Below, piece by piece: positions 50,818 through 60,881 of a stretch of 64,000 nt of DNA. Positions within the stretch are counted from its first letter, which is position 1. The number at the start of each line of letters is the position of its first letter. The position numbers and the translations under genes were made by a program. Source of the stretch: Acidobacteriaceae bacterium. GTDB taxonomy: Bacteria > Acidobacteriota > Terriglobia > Terriglobales > Acidobacteriaceae. The stretch covers positions 1-64,000 of the forward strand of contig PLDC01000014.1 in the NCBI GenBank assembly GCA_003134995.1, read 5' to 3'. Below the pieces are notes generated by a model. It was not told the DNA's origin. It saw only the letters and a program-made list of their open reading frames with translations, and ran no database searches.

Positions 50818-51561
50818 TTAGTGCCGATCCGTGCTCTTTAGGTAGAACTCCGCCAATTCCATATCCGACGGCGTAGTGATCTTGATGTTGCGCGGCGACC
50901 CCATCACGACCGCAACGTCGTGGCCTGATCGTTCCACGAGCGAAGCTTCGTCGGTGCCGAGGAATCCATCCGCGGACGCTTCGTCGAATGCCTTCTTGAT
51001 CACGCTGTAGCGAAAGCCCTGCGGCGTTTGCGCCATCACGATGCCCGCGCGCGGGATCGTCGCCTTGATCAGCGCGCCCTCAGCCGTGCGCTCGACTTGC
51101 TTCACCGTATCTACGGCGGGCATACCGGCAATCGCCGCTCCGTACTTCTTCGCCGCCTCGATCACTTCCTGAATGATTTCGCCGGTCACAAACGGACGCA
51201 CTGCATCATGCACTAAAACAATGTCATCAGCGGCGGCTGCAACCGCGTTCAGCGCGCTCTCCACCGACTGTTGCCGGTGTTCGCCACCCACCACCAACTC
51301 GATTCTCTTGTTCAGAACATCTTTGGCTTCACTCTCAAGTCGTTCGCGAAAACCTGCAATCTCGTTTTCCCGCAGAGCAATCCAAATCTCGCTCACCGCA
51401 TCGACCGCGGCAAACTTGCGCAGCGTGTGGATCAGAATTGGCGTCCCGCCCAGCTCCGTGAATTGTTTCGAGGGTGACTTCTTATCGCCCTTGGCGCCGC
51501 CGGGCACAGGAGCCATGCGCGTTCCCAGACCAGCCGCCGGAATTATGACAACGACCTTCAT
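50818..51561 (-). CDS. ispD: 2-C-methyl-D-erythritol 4-phosphate cytidylyltransferase
   Basis: 247 residues from the ATG at 51561. VVVIIPAAGLGTRMAPVPGG (nucleotide loop), SPSKQFTELGGTPILIHTLR, VLVHDAVRPFVTGEIIQEVI and GTDEASLVERSGHDVAVVMG are diagnostic. It makes CDP-ME from MEP and CTP. It is followed directly by ispF. The YacL-like gene upstream on the same strand is separated by a plus-strand DUF486 gene. Confidence 0.96.
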   Translation of the reverse strand: MKVVVIIPAAGLGTRMAPVPGGAKGDKKSPSKQFTELGGTPILIHTLRKFAAVDAVSEIWIALRENEIAGFRERLESEAKDVLNKRIELVVGGEHRQQSVESALNAVAAAADDIVLVHDAVRPFVTGEIIQEVIEAAKKYGAAIAGMPAVDTVKQVERTAEGALIKATIPRAGIVMAQTPQGFRYSVIKKAFDEASADGFLGTDEASLVERSGHDVAVVMGSPRNIKITTPSDMELAEFYLKSTDRH

Positions 51562-51715
51562 CGCGGGCTGCAAGTATACGAGCGCGAGAGGCAGGAGTTC
51601 AAATGGGATCAATGGATCGCAGACGGAAAGCGGCCGCACTTGGTATTCTTTATTTCTTCATGCCGGAGACACGCGACCAACAGTTTCTGAACCCACTTCA
51701 AGGAGCACCATCCTC

Positions 51716-52066
51716 ATGAGCACCGTCCTGCTGCTGACTCTCTCGAACTGCTTCATGACCATCGCCTGGTACGGGCACTTGAAATATGGCCACAGCTGGC
51801 CTTTGTGGAAGGCGATCCTGGTCTCGTGGGCGATTGCGCTATTCGAATATTGCCTGGCCGTGCCGGCGAATCGGCTCGGCTACGGCGAGTTCTCAGGCTT
51901 CCAGTTGAAGATCATTCAGGAAGTCATCACGCTCATCGTCTTCATGGGATTCGCGGTCACATTTCTGAAAGAGAAGCTGGCGTGGAATTATCTGGTGGCG
52001 TTTGCCTTCCTCGCGGTAGCGGCATTCTTCGCCTTCGCGTTCAGGGCGACCAATGCGACGGGCTGA
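51716..52066 (+). CDS. DUF486 (DMT superfamily) membrane protein
   Basis: 116 residues from the ATG at 51716 with AAGGAG ten bases upstream; the long upstream frame is antisense to ispD. Four membrane helices (VLLLTLSNCFMTIAWYGHL, WPLWKAILVSWAIALFEYCL, IIQEVITLIVFMGFAVTFL, AWNYLVAFAFLAVAAFFAFA) and the conserved PANRLGYGEFSGFQLKIIQE loop identify DUF486, a small transporter-like family of unknown substrate. Confidence 0.92.
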   Translation: MSTVLLLTLSNCFMTIAWYGHLKYGHSWPLWKAILVSWAIALFEYCLAVPANRLGYGEFSGFQLKIIQEVITLIVFMGFAVTFLKEKLAWNYLVAFAFLAVAAFFAFAFRATNATG

Positions 52067-52087
52067 AATGGGCGTCGGCGGCTGGTC

Positions 52088-53188
<1,101 letters not shown>

Positions 53189-53612
53189 ATAACCTCCCCC
53201 GGATGCAGCTCCGCCAAACCTTAAGCGCGCAGCACCGGTGCCATTTCCTCGCCGCCCCGGGCGGGAATCGGCAAATCAGCATGCGGGGCGTGGGAGAATT
53301 AGGGGATGAATGTACGCCCCGTCCCGGCCTGTAGAGGCATGGCCGGGAAACCTCAGTAAACCTACGCCAAGAGTATATACCCGTCCGGAAATAGGCGTCG
53401 GGGAAAACTCCGAGTCGAGCAGTCCGCCCATGCCCGGGAAGACGTGTTCGGCAGGTATGTCGGTCCTACGGTATTTCCGCTTTGCATCTACAGCCACGTC
53501 CTGTGTTTACCTTGCCTGCCTCCGGCATCTCAGACTAGCAATCCGAGCAGACTGCTGAACGAACATGCAGCCGCCGGTCGGATAAGGCAGAAGGATTGCC
53601 TCGGAGGATGAC
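53189..53612. other. Gene-free divergent promoter region
   Basis: No gene or RNA consensus is recognised between the divergent YacL-like (minus) and secreted-protein (plus) genes. A GCCCCGTCCCGGCC...GGCCGGGA pairing lies near 53317-53347. Confidence 0.4.
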
Positions 53613-54194
53613 ATGCGAGCTCTAAGATTCTTGAATGTAGCGATATTGTCGGCTCTGGTCGGAAGTACAGCCCTTCTTTACGCGCAAGACGAGAAGCAAG
53701 AAGACAAACCGGCGCGGCAAGAAGATTCCAAGCCCCAACCCAAGCAGGACGAAGCTAAACCTGCTCATCAGGACGCAGCCAAACCCGCAAAACCGGAACA
53801 GGATAAGGATAAGCAGGAGCCAAAACGCGAAGATCAGTCCCGCGATCAGATGAAGCCGGAAGGCCAGGAACATCCCGCCCAGCAGATGGACCTTGCGCGG
53901 CCAGAAGCGCAAGAGCAGGCGCAGGGAGCGCGTCCGGCTGGCAAAGGCGGACACATTCCTGACGACAAGTTCAGGGCTAACTTCGGCAACGGCCATCATT
54001 TCAGGGCGCAAGGCGTGATCATGCAGGGGCAGTCGCAGTTCCAGTATGGCGGTTACAGCTTTCAGTTGGTCGACGCATGGCCGGTGGGCTGGGCTTACAC
54101 GGACGACTGCTACATCGACTACATCGATGGAGAGTACTTCCTGTTTGACCTGCTCCACCCCGGAGTTCGCATCGCCATCGTCGTTGTGTTGTAA
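53613..54194 (+). CDS. Secreted low-complexity protein with conserved C-terminal domain
   Basis: 193 residues with GGAGGATGAC before the ATG. A signal peptide (VAILSALVGSTALLYAQ) is followed by about 85 residues of Lys/Glu/Gln/Pro/Asp-rich disordered sequence (KQEDKPARQEDSKPQPKQDE). A compact C-terminal domain (about 120-190) holds GGYSFQLVDAWPVGWAYTDD and YIDYIDGEYFLFDLLHPGVR, resembling RcnB-like or DUF-type periplasmic modules frequent in Acidobacteriota. It is probably periplasmic; the ligand is unknown. Confidence 0.82.
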   Translation: MRALRFLNVAILSALVGSTALLYAQDEKQEDKPARQEDSKPQPKQDEAKPAHQDAAKPAKPEQDKDKQEPKREDQSRDQMKPEGQEHPAQQMDLARPEAQEQAQGARPAGKGGHIPDDKFRANFGNGHHFRAQGVIMQGQSQFQYGGYSFQLVDAWPVGWAYTDDCYIDYIDGEYFLFDLLHPGVRIAIVVVL

Positions 54195-54368
54195 CTCAGT
54201 TGTGCTGTAACGCAGCGCCGCCGCTTCTGTCCGAGGAAGGTGGCTCCTCTGAGCCGGGGATTCAGTTTTGCTGGATCTAAGCTCAGAGGGTCCACCTTCA
54301 TTTTATTGCCGCGCTGTAATTCATGACGCCGACGCATCGGCTGAATCCATCCTGCTAAACTCGCTGGC

Positions 54369-55352
54369 ATGAAAGCCTTAGTGATTACCAGCCTCTCCGG
54401 CCCGGATGCACTTGCCATTCAAGAAACCTCTGAACCAACCCTGAAGGCAGGACAGACTCTAGTCCGAGTCGCCGCCGGGGGCCTGAATTTTGCCGACTTC
54501 ATGACCGCGCAAGGCGGCTATCCGGGAACGCCCGCGCCGCCGCTGATTGCCGGACGCGAATTCGCGGGCGTGGAAGAAAGCAGCGGGCGGCGGGTAATGG
54601 GCTACATCCAGTGGGGAGCGTTCGCTGAGAAAGTCGCCGCCTATAGCAACATGCTGTGGCCCGTTCCCGAGCATTGGACCGACGAGCAAGCCGCCGCGTT
54701 CCCCGTGAACTACTTCACCGCATATCTCGGGTACTGGCAGGCGGGGATGACTCCTCAACCGATGTGGGAACAGCCGGCTGTCAATCGGAGCGCAGCTCCG
54801 CGCCGCGTGCTTATTCACGCAGTAGCCGGAGGCGTGGGTACGGCGGCGGTGCAGATCGGCCGCATCCTCGGCGTTGAAATGTACGGGACCTCGTCGTCGG
54901 ACGAGAAGCTTGCGCGCGTGCAAGAACTCGGCCTGCAACACGCGATCAACTACAAGCAGAACGACTATGAAGAAGTAGTGAAGAGCCTGACTCACGGCGA
55001 AGGCGTGGACGTTGTATTCGAAATGCTGGGCGGCGAGCACACCGCGAAGAGCCTGCGCTGCCTGCGCGATTTCGGACGCGTCATCCAGTACGGCACAGCC
55101 ACGGGCAAACCTCCGCAACTCGACGTGCGGGCGCTGTATGCAAAGTCCGCCACCCTACAGGGCTTGTGGCTGACCTACCTTTCTCAAAAGCGCGAGATCA
55201 TGGAACCGGCATGGAAGCAACTCTCCGAATGGATCGCGGACCGCACGCTGGCCCCGGTGATCGGCCAAGTTTTTCCGCTCGATCGCGCTGCAGAAGCTTA
55301 CAAGCTGCTGCAGGAGGGAAAGAACTACGGGAAGTTGGTGCTGAGGATTTGA
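54369..55352 (+). CDS. Zinc-type MDR oxidoreductase (quinone oxidoreductase-like)
   Basis: 327 residues. GroES-like N-terminus (VRVAAGGLNFADFMTAQGGY), then a nucleotide fold with HAVAGGVGTAAVQIGRILG (GxGxxG-type NADPH loop), DVVFEMLGGEHTAKSLRCL and the C-terminal GKLVLRI. Zinc ligands are not seen, so it fits the zinc-free quinone oxidoreductase/VAT-1 branch of the MDR superfamily and probably reduces an enone or quinone with NADPH. TAAACT ends seven bases before the ATG and no ribosome site is present. Confidence 0.9.
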   Translation: MKALVITSLSGPDALAIQETSEPTLKAGQTLVRVAAGGLNFADFMTAQGGYPGTPAPPLIAGREFAGVEESSGRRVMGYIQWGAFAEKVAAYSNMLWPVPEHWTDEQAAAFPVNYFTAYLGYWQAGMTPQPMWEQPAVNRSAAPRRVLIHAVAGGVGTAAVQIGRILGVEMYGTSSSDEKLARVQELGLQHAINYKQNDYEEVVKSLTHGEGVDVVFEMLGGEHTAKSLRCLRDFGRVIQYGTATGKPPQLDVRALYAKSATLQGLWLTYLSQKREIMEPAWKQLSEWIADRTLAPVIGQVFPLDRAAEAYKLLQEGKNYGKLVLRI

Positions 55353-55381
55353 GAATCACTCACAGCCCAGGTTGCGCGCGG

Positions 55382-55816
55382 CTAGTGAGTGGCTGACACA
55401 TCCTCTTCAAACACCCACTGCTCGCTTACGAGGAAATTTGCAAGAGAGCACAGCACGATGGCGACACCGTTCGCAACGAGGTAGTTTACGTGGCCGAAGT
55501 CAACCATTAGTTTCATCAGCGCCAGATTACCGACGATCGACACTCCTCCGGCGGTCAGATTGAAGCGCAGCAGCCGCGGCAGAGACTTTCGCCACGACGG
55601 CTGCACGCGGTCGACCCAAGTGTAGCGCTCGTGCCAGAGGAAGTTGTGTATGACAGCCGCTTCGACCGCGAGCGCAGTTGCGAACAGATAGCTCAGGTGG
55701 AATCGGCTCTTCAAAGTGAGCAACACGCCCAACTGCACTCCGATACCGAGCGCTCCTACCGCGTTGAACTTGAGCCAGCGCAAAGTTAATCGGCGCCCAA
55801 TAACTCCAGTTCTCAC
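55382..55816 (-). CDS. GtrA family membrane protein
   Basis: 144 residues from a GTG at 55816 overlapping the stop codon of the CDP-alcohol phosphotransferase gene (GTGA). Four membrane helices (FNAVGALGIGVQLGVLLTL, FATALAVEAAVIHNFLWHER, TAGGVSIVGNLALMKLMV, VANGVAIVLCSLANFLVSEQ) with the GtrA patterns NFLWHERYTW and NFLVSEQWVF. GtrA-type proteins assist flipping or transfer of lipid-linked sugars. Translational coupling suggests a shared lipid-linked pathway with its neighbour. Confidence 0.92.
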   Translation of the reverse strand: MRTGVIGRRLTLRWLKFNAVGALGIGVQLGVLLTLKSRFHLSYLFATALAVEAAVIHNFLWHERYTWVDRVQPSWRKSLPRLLRFNLTAGGVSIVGNLALMKLMVDFGHVNYLVANGVAIVLCSLANFLVSEQWVFEEDVSATH

Positions 55817-56556
55817 CTGACGATCCTTTCTTCGCGATAAAGTCGTATGGTGTTTTGCCCAGTGAAGAAAATCAGCATCAGCGCCATCCCGGCAAGGCCC
55901 ACAGTTCCTCCTACATCGAACAGGCGGTAATACGCGCCGAGAAAATGCACTCGCGGCTTCCACAGCAGGGCGAGGTTGCCGACTGCCAGCAGGATGCGCA
56001 GTTCGGTTGGACCGAAGCGCCAGAATGACAGACGAAACTCTCCGAGTGCGTGCGTCGCCAGATAGGATTGAATCGAAAGCATGAGGAACGCAACCAGAAG
56101 GCTAATCGCGATCCAGGGATGCATGCAGCCCGAAAGGGCAAGACCGCCCATCAACGCGAGAGCCCCGAAGCTATCGACCATGTGGTCGACGTAGAAGCCA
56201 TAGCGCGGACGCAGTTGTTGCCGAACCCGTGCCAGCGTTCCGTCGAGTGAGTCTCCTAACCAGTTCAGCGCCAAAAAGAAAATCACGCCTAACAGCGCAT
56301 ATCGGTTCCACGCCGCTATCGCGTAGCACGTGCCTGCTCCGATCTGCGCAGCCAATCCCAAGATCGTCAAATGATCGGGGCTGACGCACGACGGCGTGCG
56401 CGCAGCCAGCCACATCAGCGACCGCTTCTCGAAACCCGCCACCCAACTTTCCTGCAAGCGTCGCATTTCCGGGAACGGCTGCCTCAGCAAGACCTGCTGC
56501 TCACAAAATTCCGCCATTGTTTGAGAACTGGCACTTGGAAGATAACGGCTTGTCAT
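55813..56556 (-). CDS. CDP-alcohol phosphatidyltransferase family protein
   Basis: 247 residues from the ATG at 56556, which has AAGGAGG five bases upstream; a longer frame runs through micro-repeat array H. The catalytic motif NWLGDSLDGTLARVRQ with YGFYVDHMVDSFGA fits D-x2-D-G-x2-A-R-x8-G-x3-D-x3-D, so the enzyme should be active in joining a CDP-linked lipid or alcohol to an acceptor. About six membrane helices follow. Product (phosphatidylinositol-, archaetidyl- or other type) cannot be told. It is divergent from the spermidine-synthase-like gene. Confidence 0.9.
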   Translation of the reverse strand: MTSRYLPSASSQTMAEFCEQQVLLRQPFPEMRRLQESWVAGFEKRSLMWLAARTPSCVSPDHLTILGLAAQIGAGTCYAIAAWNRYALLGVIFFLALNWLGDSLDGTLARVRQQLRPRYGFYVDHMVDSFGALALMGGLALSGCMHPWIAISLLVAFLMLSIQSYLATHALGEFRLSFWRFGPTELRILLAVGNLALLWKPRVHFLGAYYRLFDVGGTVGLAGMALMLIFFTGQNTIRLYREERIVR

Positions 56557-56889
56557 AGTTGCCTCCTTGGTAAGGTCTTGGGTGCTAGGTCCTAGGTCTC
56601 GGGAAAACCCAAGGCCTACCACCTGACACCTGGGACCTAACACCTGCCCAGCATCCGCACGAAGGTCACTTTGCTACGAAACCGTGGCGTGGCACAATGC
56701 ACTGCAGATCAATCGCTCCTCAAGCGCATATCAACGGGTAAGTGATTGCGGCAGTAGAGGGTTACAACCAAGGCTCATCCGCTCAGAACCTGTTTTGCTT
56801 GCCGTGTTCGTAGAGTATTTTGGATTTGGAAACCGCGCGCGTCGCGGAGTGATTAGCCAACTCAGACTTCACTAACGGAAAGAAAGCTC
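56557..56889. other. Divergent intergenic stretch with micro-repeat array H
   Basis: The first 90 bases are array H. The rest (56650-56889) has no recognised element; it must hold promoters for both divergent genes. Confidence 0.5.
56571..56647. repeat. Micro-repeat inverted array H (GGTCTTGGGTGCTAGGTCC words)
   Basis: Left arm GGTCTTGGGTGCTAGGTCCT (56574-56600 region) and right arm CACCTGGGACCTAACACCTG (56626-56645 region), with CCCAAGGCC before it, are imperfect reverse complements. It lies upstream of the CDP-alcohol phosphotransferase gene, next to its ribosome site. The word is similar to that of array B. Confidence 0.8.
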
Positions 56890-59073
56890 GTGATCTGGTA
56901 TTTTGTCTTCTTCTTTATCTCGGGATTCTGCAGTGTCCTTTACGAACTGGTCTGGCTGCGCCTGTCCATGGCGCAGTTCGGCGTTACCAGCGCCATGGTT
57001 TCCATTGTGCTGTCGGTTTTCATGGCTGGCCTGGGGTTGGGGTCGTGGGCCAGCGGCTCATGGATACGCCGGCGGAGCGAAAAGCTCGGCGTCTCACCAC
57101 TGCTCCTTTATGCCGCAATCGAATTACTGATCGGCGTCTCCGGAATCCTCGTTCCCTATGAGCTTCGGCTGGGGCACAGCATGCTCGAGCGGTTGGGTTC
57201 GACTTCTTCGACGGAATACTACTTAGTCTCCGGCATCTGGGTTGCCCTCACGTTGATTCCCTGGTGCACGTTGATGGGAGCGACGATTCCCGTCGCCATG
57301 CTTGCCATCGGCCGCATGTTCCCCCGGGAATCTTCGCGGTCGTTCAGCTTCCTGTACATGGCTAACGTGGCCGGCGCCGTGGTTGGAACCGGCCTACCCT
57401 TAATTCTGATTGAGTTGCTCGGATTCCGCGGGACGTTGCGCGTGGGTGCCGCTTGCAACATTCTGATTGCGGTTATGGCGTTAGCCGTATCCCGGACTGT
57501 GCCGCTTAAAGGAATTGCAAGGCCCGGAGAATTGCCGGAAGACGTTCTGCCAGCCAGCCGTTGTCGGCCTGCTGCAAGCTCGCCCAGCGGAGGATATCTT
57601 CTCACTCTATTGTTCGCGACCGGCCTGACGAGCATGGGCATGGAAGTGGTCTGGGTTCGCGAATTCACGCCCTATATCGGCACCGTGGTATACGCATTCG
57701 CGGGAACGCTCGCCGTGTATCTCACCGGAACTTTCATTGGATCGCGCATTTACCGCAGTTGGAGTTCCGAGTCACTAAATGACAGCTCCTTGCTTTGGAC
57801 TCTGCTTGCATTGTGCTCTTTGTTTCCGCTGCTGGCGGCTAGTCCAAACATTCCTCTCGATAGCTGGGCGCGGCTGGTGGCGGGAATCGCGCCGTTTACG
57901 GGACTGCTCGGGTATCTGACTCCCATGCTGGTTGATCGCTGGGCCGGGGGCGATCCCGCCAAGGCAGGCAAAGCCTACGCGGTGAATGTCGTCGGGTGCA
58001 TCGTCGGTCCACTGGTGGCAGGCTTTTTGCTTCTGCCGTGGATCAGCGAGCGCTGGTCGCTGGTACTGCTGTCACTGCCCTGGCTGATCGTTGGCCTCCG
58101 CGTTGTGCGCTTGCCCGGGCGGGCCACACCGAACTTTACAGCGCGCGCCGCATCCTATCTTTTGTTGCCGTTGGTGGTGGGGCTTTTTTGGGGAAGCAAG
58201 GGCTTTGAAAAACAATACCGCGGCGGCGGCGGCAGGATACTGCGGGATTCGACCGCCACTGTGATCGCAACCGGTACTGGCATGACCCGGTTGCTGATGG
58301 TCAACGGTTACGGCATGACTTCGCTTACGCCGATCACAAAGATGATGGCGCATCTTCCGTTGGCTTTCCTCGATCGCCCTCCGCAAGACGCTTTGGTGAT
58401 TTGCTTTGGCATCGGCACGACTTTTCGCTCATTACGCTCCTGGGGAATACCGGTGACGGCAGTGGAACTCGTCCCCAGTGTGCCGCGATTGTTTTACTTT
58501 TTTCACAGCGATGCTCCCGAAGTTCTGAAGTCGCCGTTATCTCACGTTGTAATCGACGATGGGCGCCGCTATCTGGAACGGACCACGCAGCAATATGACG
58601 TGATCACAATCGATCCTCCGCCGCCGGTCGAGGCCGCCGGGTCCAGCCTGCTCTATTCCGAGGATTTTTACACGGTGATCCGTCAGCGTCTGCGTCCCGG
58701 AGGAATCTTGCAACAGTGGCTGCCGATTGGCGATCCGGAAGATGTAGCAGCGGTAGCCCTCGCCCTGCGCCGATCTTTCCCCTATGTGCGGGTTTTCGCC
58801 TTTGGAAAGAACTGGGGATTTCATTTTCTGGCTAGCGATCGGCCGCTCCCGGTTCGCACCGCGAAAGAATTAGCCGAGCGTCTTCCGGCCGCTGCAGCCA
58901 CCGATTTGGTCGAGTGGGACGCGCAACCCGATGCAGAAGCCCGGTTCGCCCACCTTTTGGAGCGCGAACTTCCCATCGATCAGCTCGTTGCGGCGTCTCC
59001 CGCAACGCCGGCTCTCAGCGATGATCGTCCCATCAACGAGTACTACCTCGTGCGTAAGGAATTGCGGCCTTAG
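56890..59073 (+). CDS. Membrane-bound spermidine-synthase-like protein
   Basis: 727 residues from a GTG. About 12-14 membrane helices (1-440; IWYFVFFFISGFCSVLYELV at the start, TLMGATIPVAMLAIG, FLYMANVAGAVVGTGLPLIL) precede a cytosolic Rossmann-like methyltransferase/spermidine-synthase domain (about 480-690: LVICFGIGTTFRSLRSWGIP, DVITIDPPPPVEAAGSSLLY with the catalytic-type Asp, and SEDFYTVIRQRLRPGGILQQ). Such fused MFS-like/spermidine-synthase proteins are common and uncharacterised. The aminopropyl-group donor pocket is not clearly kept, so polyamine synthesis should not be assumed. Confidence 0.88.
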   Translation: MIWYFVFFFISGFCSVLYELVWLRLSMAQFGVTSAMVSIVLSVFMAGLGLGSWASGSWIRRRSEKLGVSPLLLYAAIELLIGVSGILVPYELRLGHSMLERLGSTSSTEYYLVSGIWVALTLIPWCTLMGATIPVAMLAIGRMFPRESSRSFSFLYMANVAGAVVGTGLPLILIELLGFRGTLRVGAACNILIAVMALAVSRTVPLKGIARPGELPEDVLPASRCRPAASSPSGGYLLTLLFATGLTSMGMEVVWVREFTPYIGTVVYAFAGTLAVYLTGTFIGSRIYRSWSSESLNDSSLLWTLLALCSLFPLLAASPNIPLDSWARLVAGIAPFTGLLGYLTPMLVDRWAGGDPAKAGKAYAVNVVGCIVGPLVAGFLLLPWISERWSLVLLSLPWLIVGLRVVRLPGRATPNFTARAASYLLLPLVVGLFWGSKGFEKQYRGGGGRILRDSTATVIATGTGMTRLLMVNGYGMTSLTPITKMMAHLPLAFLDRPPQDALVICFGIGTTFRSLRSWGIPVTAVELVPSVPRLFYFFHSDAPEVLKSPLSHVVIDDGRRYLERTTQQYDVITIDPPPPVEAAGSSLLYSEDFYTVIRQRLRPGGILQQWLPIGDPEDVAAVALALRRSFPYVRVFAFGKNWGFHFLASDRPLPVRTAKELAERLPAAAATDLVEWDAQPDAEARFAHLLERELPIDQLVAASPATPALSDDRPINEYYLVRKELRP

Positions 59074-59242
59074 GCGAAGAGAGACTAGAGAGGCCAGCAG
59101 CAGTATCAATTGAGGAACCAGCCCAGTCCGATTCGAACGATAAACTCCGTCGTGATCAGAATGCTCTGGTAGGCTTTGAAGGAAATTCACGTCCCGCGCG
59201 CGAGGAACAACGTTAGGCGCTGCCGGCGTAAATCTGCGGCCC

Positions 59243-60877
59243 ATGAACAGACTCCTGCGATTGTTTCGCCCCTCGCACCAGCACACGGCTTACTCGGCCA
59301 CGCTTCTGCTGATGTCGGCGGTCATGTTGTCGCGCGTCATCGGCTATGTGCGCGAGGCATACATTGCTTACGCCTTCGGCGCCGGACCGCAGACCGACGC
59401 CTATGTCGCCGCCTTCACCCTGCCCGACTGGCTGAATTACGTCGTGGCCGGGGGCGCAGCCTCCATTACATTCATTTCGATCTATACGCGGTTTCTCGCG
59501 GAGAGGCGCGATGCCGATGCGCAGAAAACTTTTTCAGTCGTCATCACAGTGATGACTGCGGTGATGATCGTCGGCACCATCCTCACTGAAATCTTCACGC
59601 CGCAATTCGTGCGCTGGATGTTTCAAGGCTTCTCGTCGGCGCAGGTCGACCTGACCGTCCATCTGACGCGCATTCTGCTGCCGGCACAGATCTTCTTTTA
59701 CGTCGGAGGCGTCGTCTCCGCCGTCCTGCTCTCACACCGCCTGTTTCTCTTGCCGGCATTCGGGCCGCTGCTCTACAACACAATCATCATTCTGGGCGGA
59801 GTCATTGGAGGAAAGCATTTTGGAATTGCGGCGCTGGCCTATGGCGCGCTGGCGGGAGCCGTAGTTGGCCCGTTTCTGGCTAGCGTGATTGGCGCGGCGC
59901 GCATCGGCACCGGCTATCGCCCCTCGTTCGATGTGACGAATCCTGCATTCCGCGAGTGGGTGAAGCTTTCCATTCCGCTGATGCTTGGGGTTTCGCTGGT
60001 CACCGCCGACGACTGGATCCTGCGGCACTATGCGTCCGGCGGCGTGGGCGACATCGCCCGCCTTAACTACGCCAAGCGACTGTTCGCCGTTCCGATTGCT
60101 GTGCTTGGCCAGGCAACAGGACAAGCCTCTCTGCCGTTTTTCGCGCGCCTGTTCAACGAGAGGCGCCTGGCAGAGTTCGCCACGACGGTGAACGACTCCG
60201 TCTATCGCGTCTCCGCCGCATCGTTTCTCGCCACCGGATGGATGATGGCCGCCGCGTTCCCGCTGATCGACCTCGTCTATCGCCGCGGACAGTTCTTGGT
60301 TTCCGACACGCAAACCACAGCCATTTATTTTTTCTGGTTCTCGCTGTCACTCGCTCTCTGGTCCGCCCAAGGACTCTATGCTCGAGCCTTCTACGCCGCC
60401 GGCAACACGCTGACTCCAATGCTTGCAGTCACCGTAATCACAGCCGCGTCATTGCCGGTGTATTCGCTGCTCTTTCACCGGTATGGCGTAGTCGGCCTCG
60501 CGTTCGCTTCCGACATTGGCATCGGAGCAAATCTGCTGGCGCTGGCCGTGCTTCTGCACTATCGCAAACTGGTTTCGCTCGGAACTTTGCGGTGGGGTGA
60601 ACTGGGAAAATCCGCGGTGACCGCGGTCGTCGCTGGTGTACTAAGCCTGGAGGTTGCACGAGGCATCACGCCGTTTATTTCTGGCCGCGGGAGCCGCGTC
60701 GCCGACGTGCTGCAATTGGGACTAATCTCGGTCACCTGGGCAGCCGCGACTGCGCTCGGATTGTGGTTGTTGCGCTCACAGTTGCCCAACGATCTGCGGC
60801 GGCGAAAGGCGGCAGCGTATCCCGCAGTCGCCGAAGGCGAAAGCAAAGAAATCTTGGGTGCGGGAACGCAGCCCTGA
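59243..60877 (+). CDS. murJ: Lipid II flippase MurJ (MviN)
   Basis: 544 residues with about 14 membrane helices. The N-terminal helix carries MLSRVIGYVREAYIAYAFGA (Arg of the central cavity), TDAYVAAFTLPDWLNYVVAG and LLPAQIFFYVGGVVSAVLLS; GLYARAFYAAGNTLTPMLAV lies in helix 11. This is the MATE/MOP-type MurJ family that flips lipid II for peptidoglycan synthesis. The spermidine-synthase-like gene lies 169 bases upstream on the same strand. Confidence 0.95.
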   Translation: MNRLLRLFRPSHQHTAYSATLLLMSAVMLSRVIGYVREAYIAYAFGAGPQTDAYVAAFTLPDWLNYVVAGGAASITFISIYTRFLAERRDADAQKTFSVVITVMTAVMIVGTILTEIFTPQFVRWMFQGFSSAQVDLTVHLTRILLPAQIFFYVGGVVSAVLLSHRLFLLPAFGPLLYNTIIILGGVIGGKHFGIAALAYGALAGAVVGPFLASVIGAARIGTGYRPSFDVTNPAFREWVKLSIPLMLGVSLVTADDWILRHYASGGVGDIARLNYAKRLFAVPIAVLGQATGQASLPFFARLFNERRLAEFATTVNDSVYRVSAASFLATGWMMAAAFPLIDLVYRRGQFLVSDTQTTAIYFFWFSLSLALWSAQGLYARAFYAAGNTLTPMLAVTVITAASLPVYSLLFHRYGVVGLAFASDIGIGANLLALAVLLHYRKLVSLGTLRWGELGKSAVTAVVAGVLSLEVARGITPFISGRGSRVADVLQLGLISVTWAAATALGLWLLRSQLPNDLRRRKAAAYPAVAEGESKEILGAGTQP

Positions 60878-60881
60878 AGAA

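Noticed and set aside
51173..51715. Long upstream extension of the DUF486 frame
   Set aside because: It runs antisense through ispD; the DUF486 protein has its own ATG with AAGGAG at 51716.
53276..53497. 73-residue minus-strand frame in the divergent gap, and a possible riboswitch
   Set aside because: No start signal or family; none of the riboswitch consensus blocks known to me could be matched.
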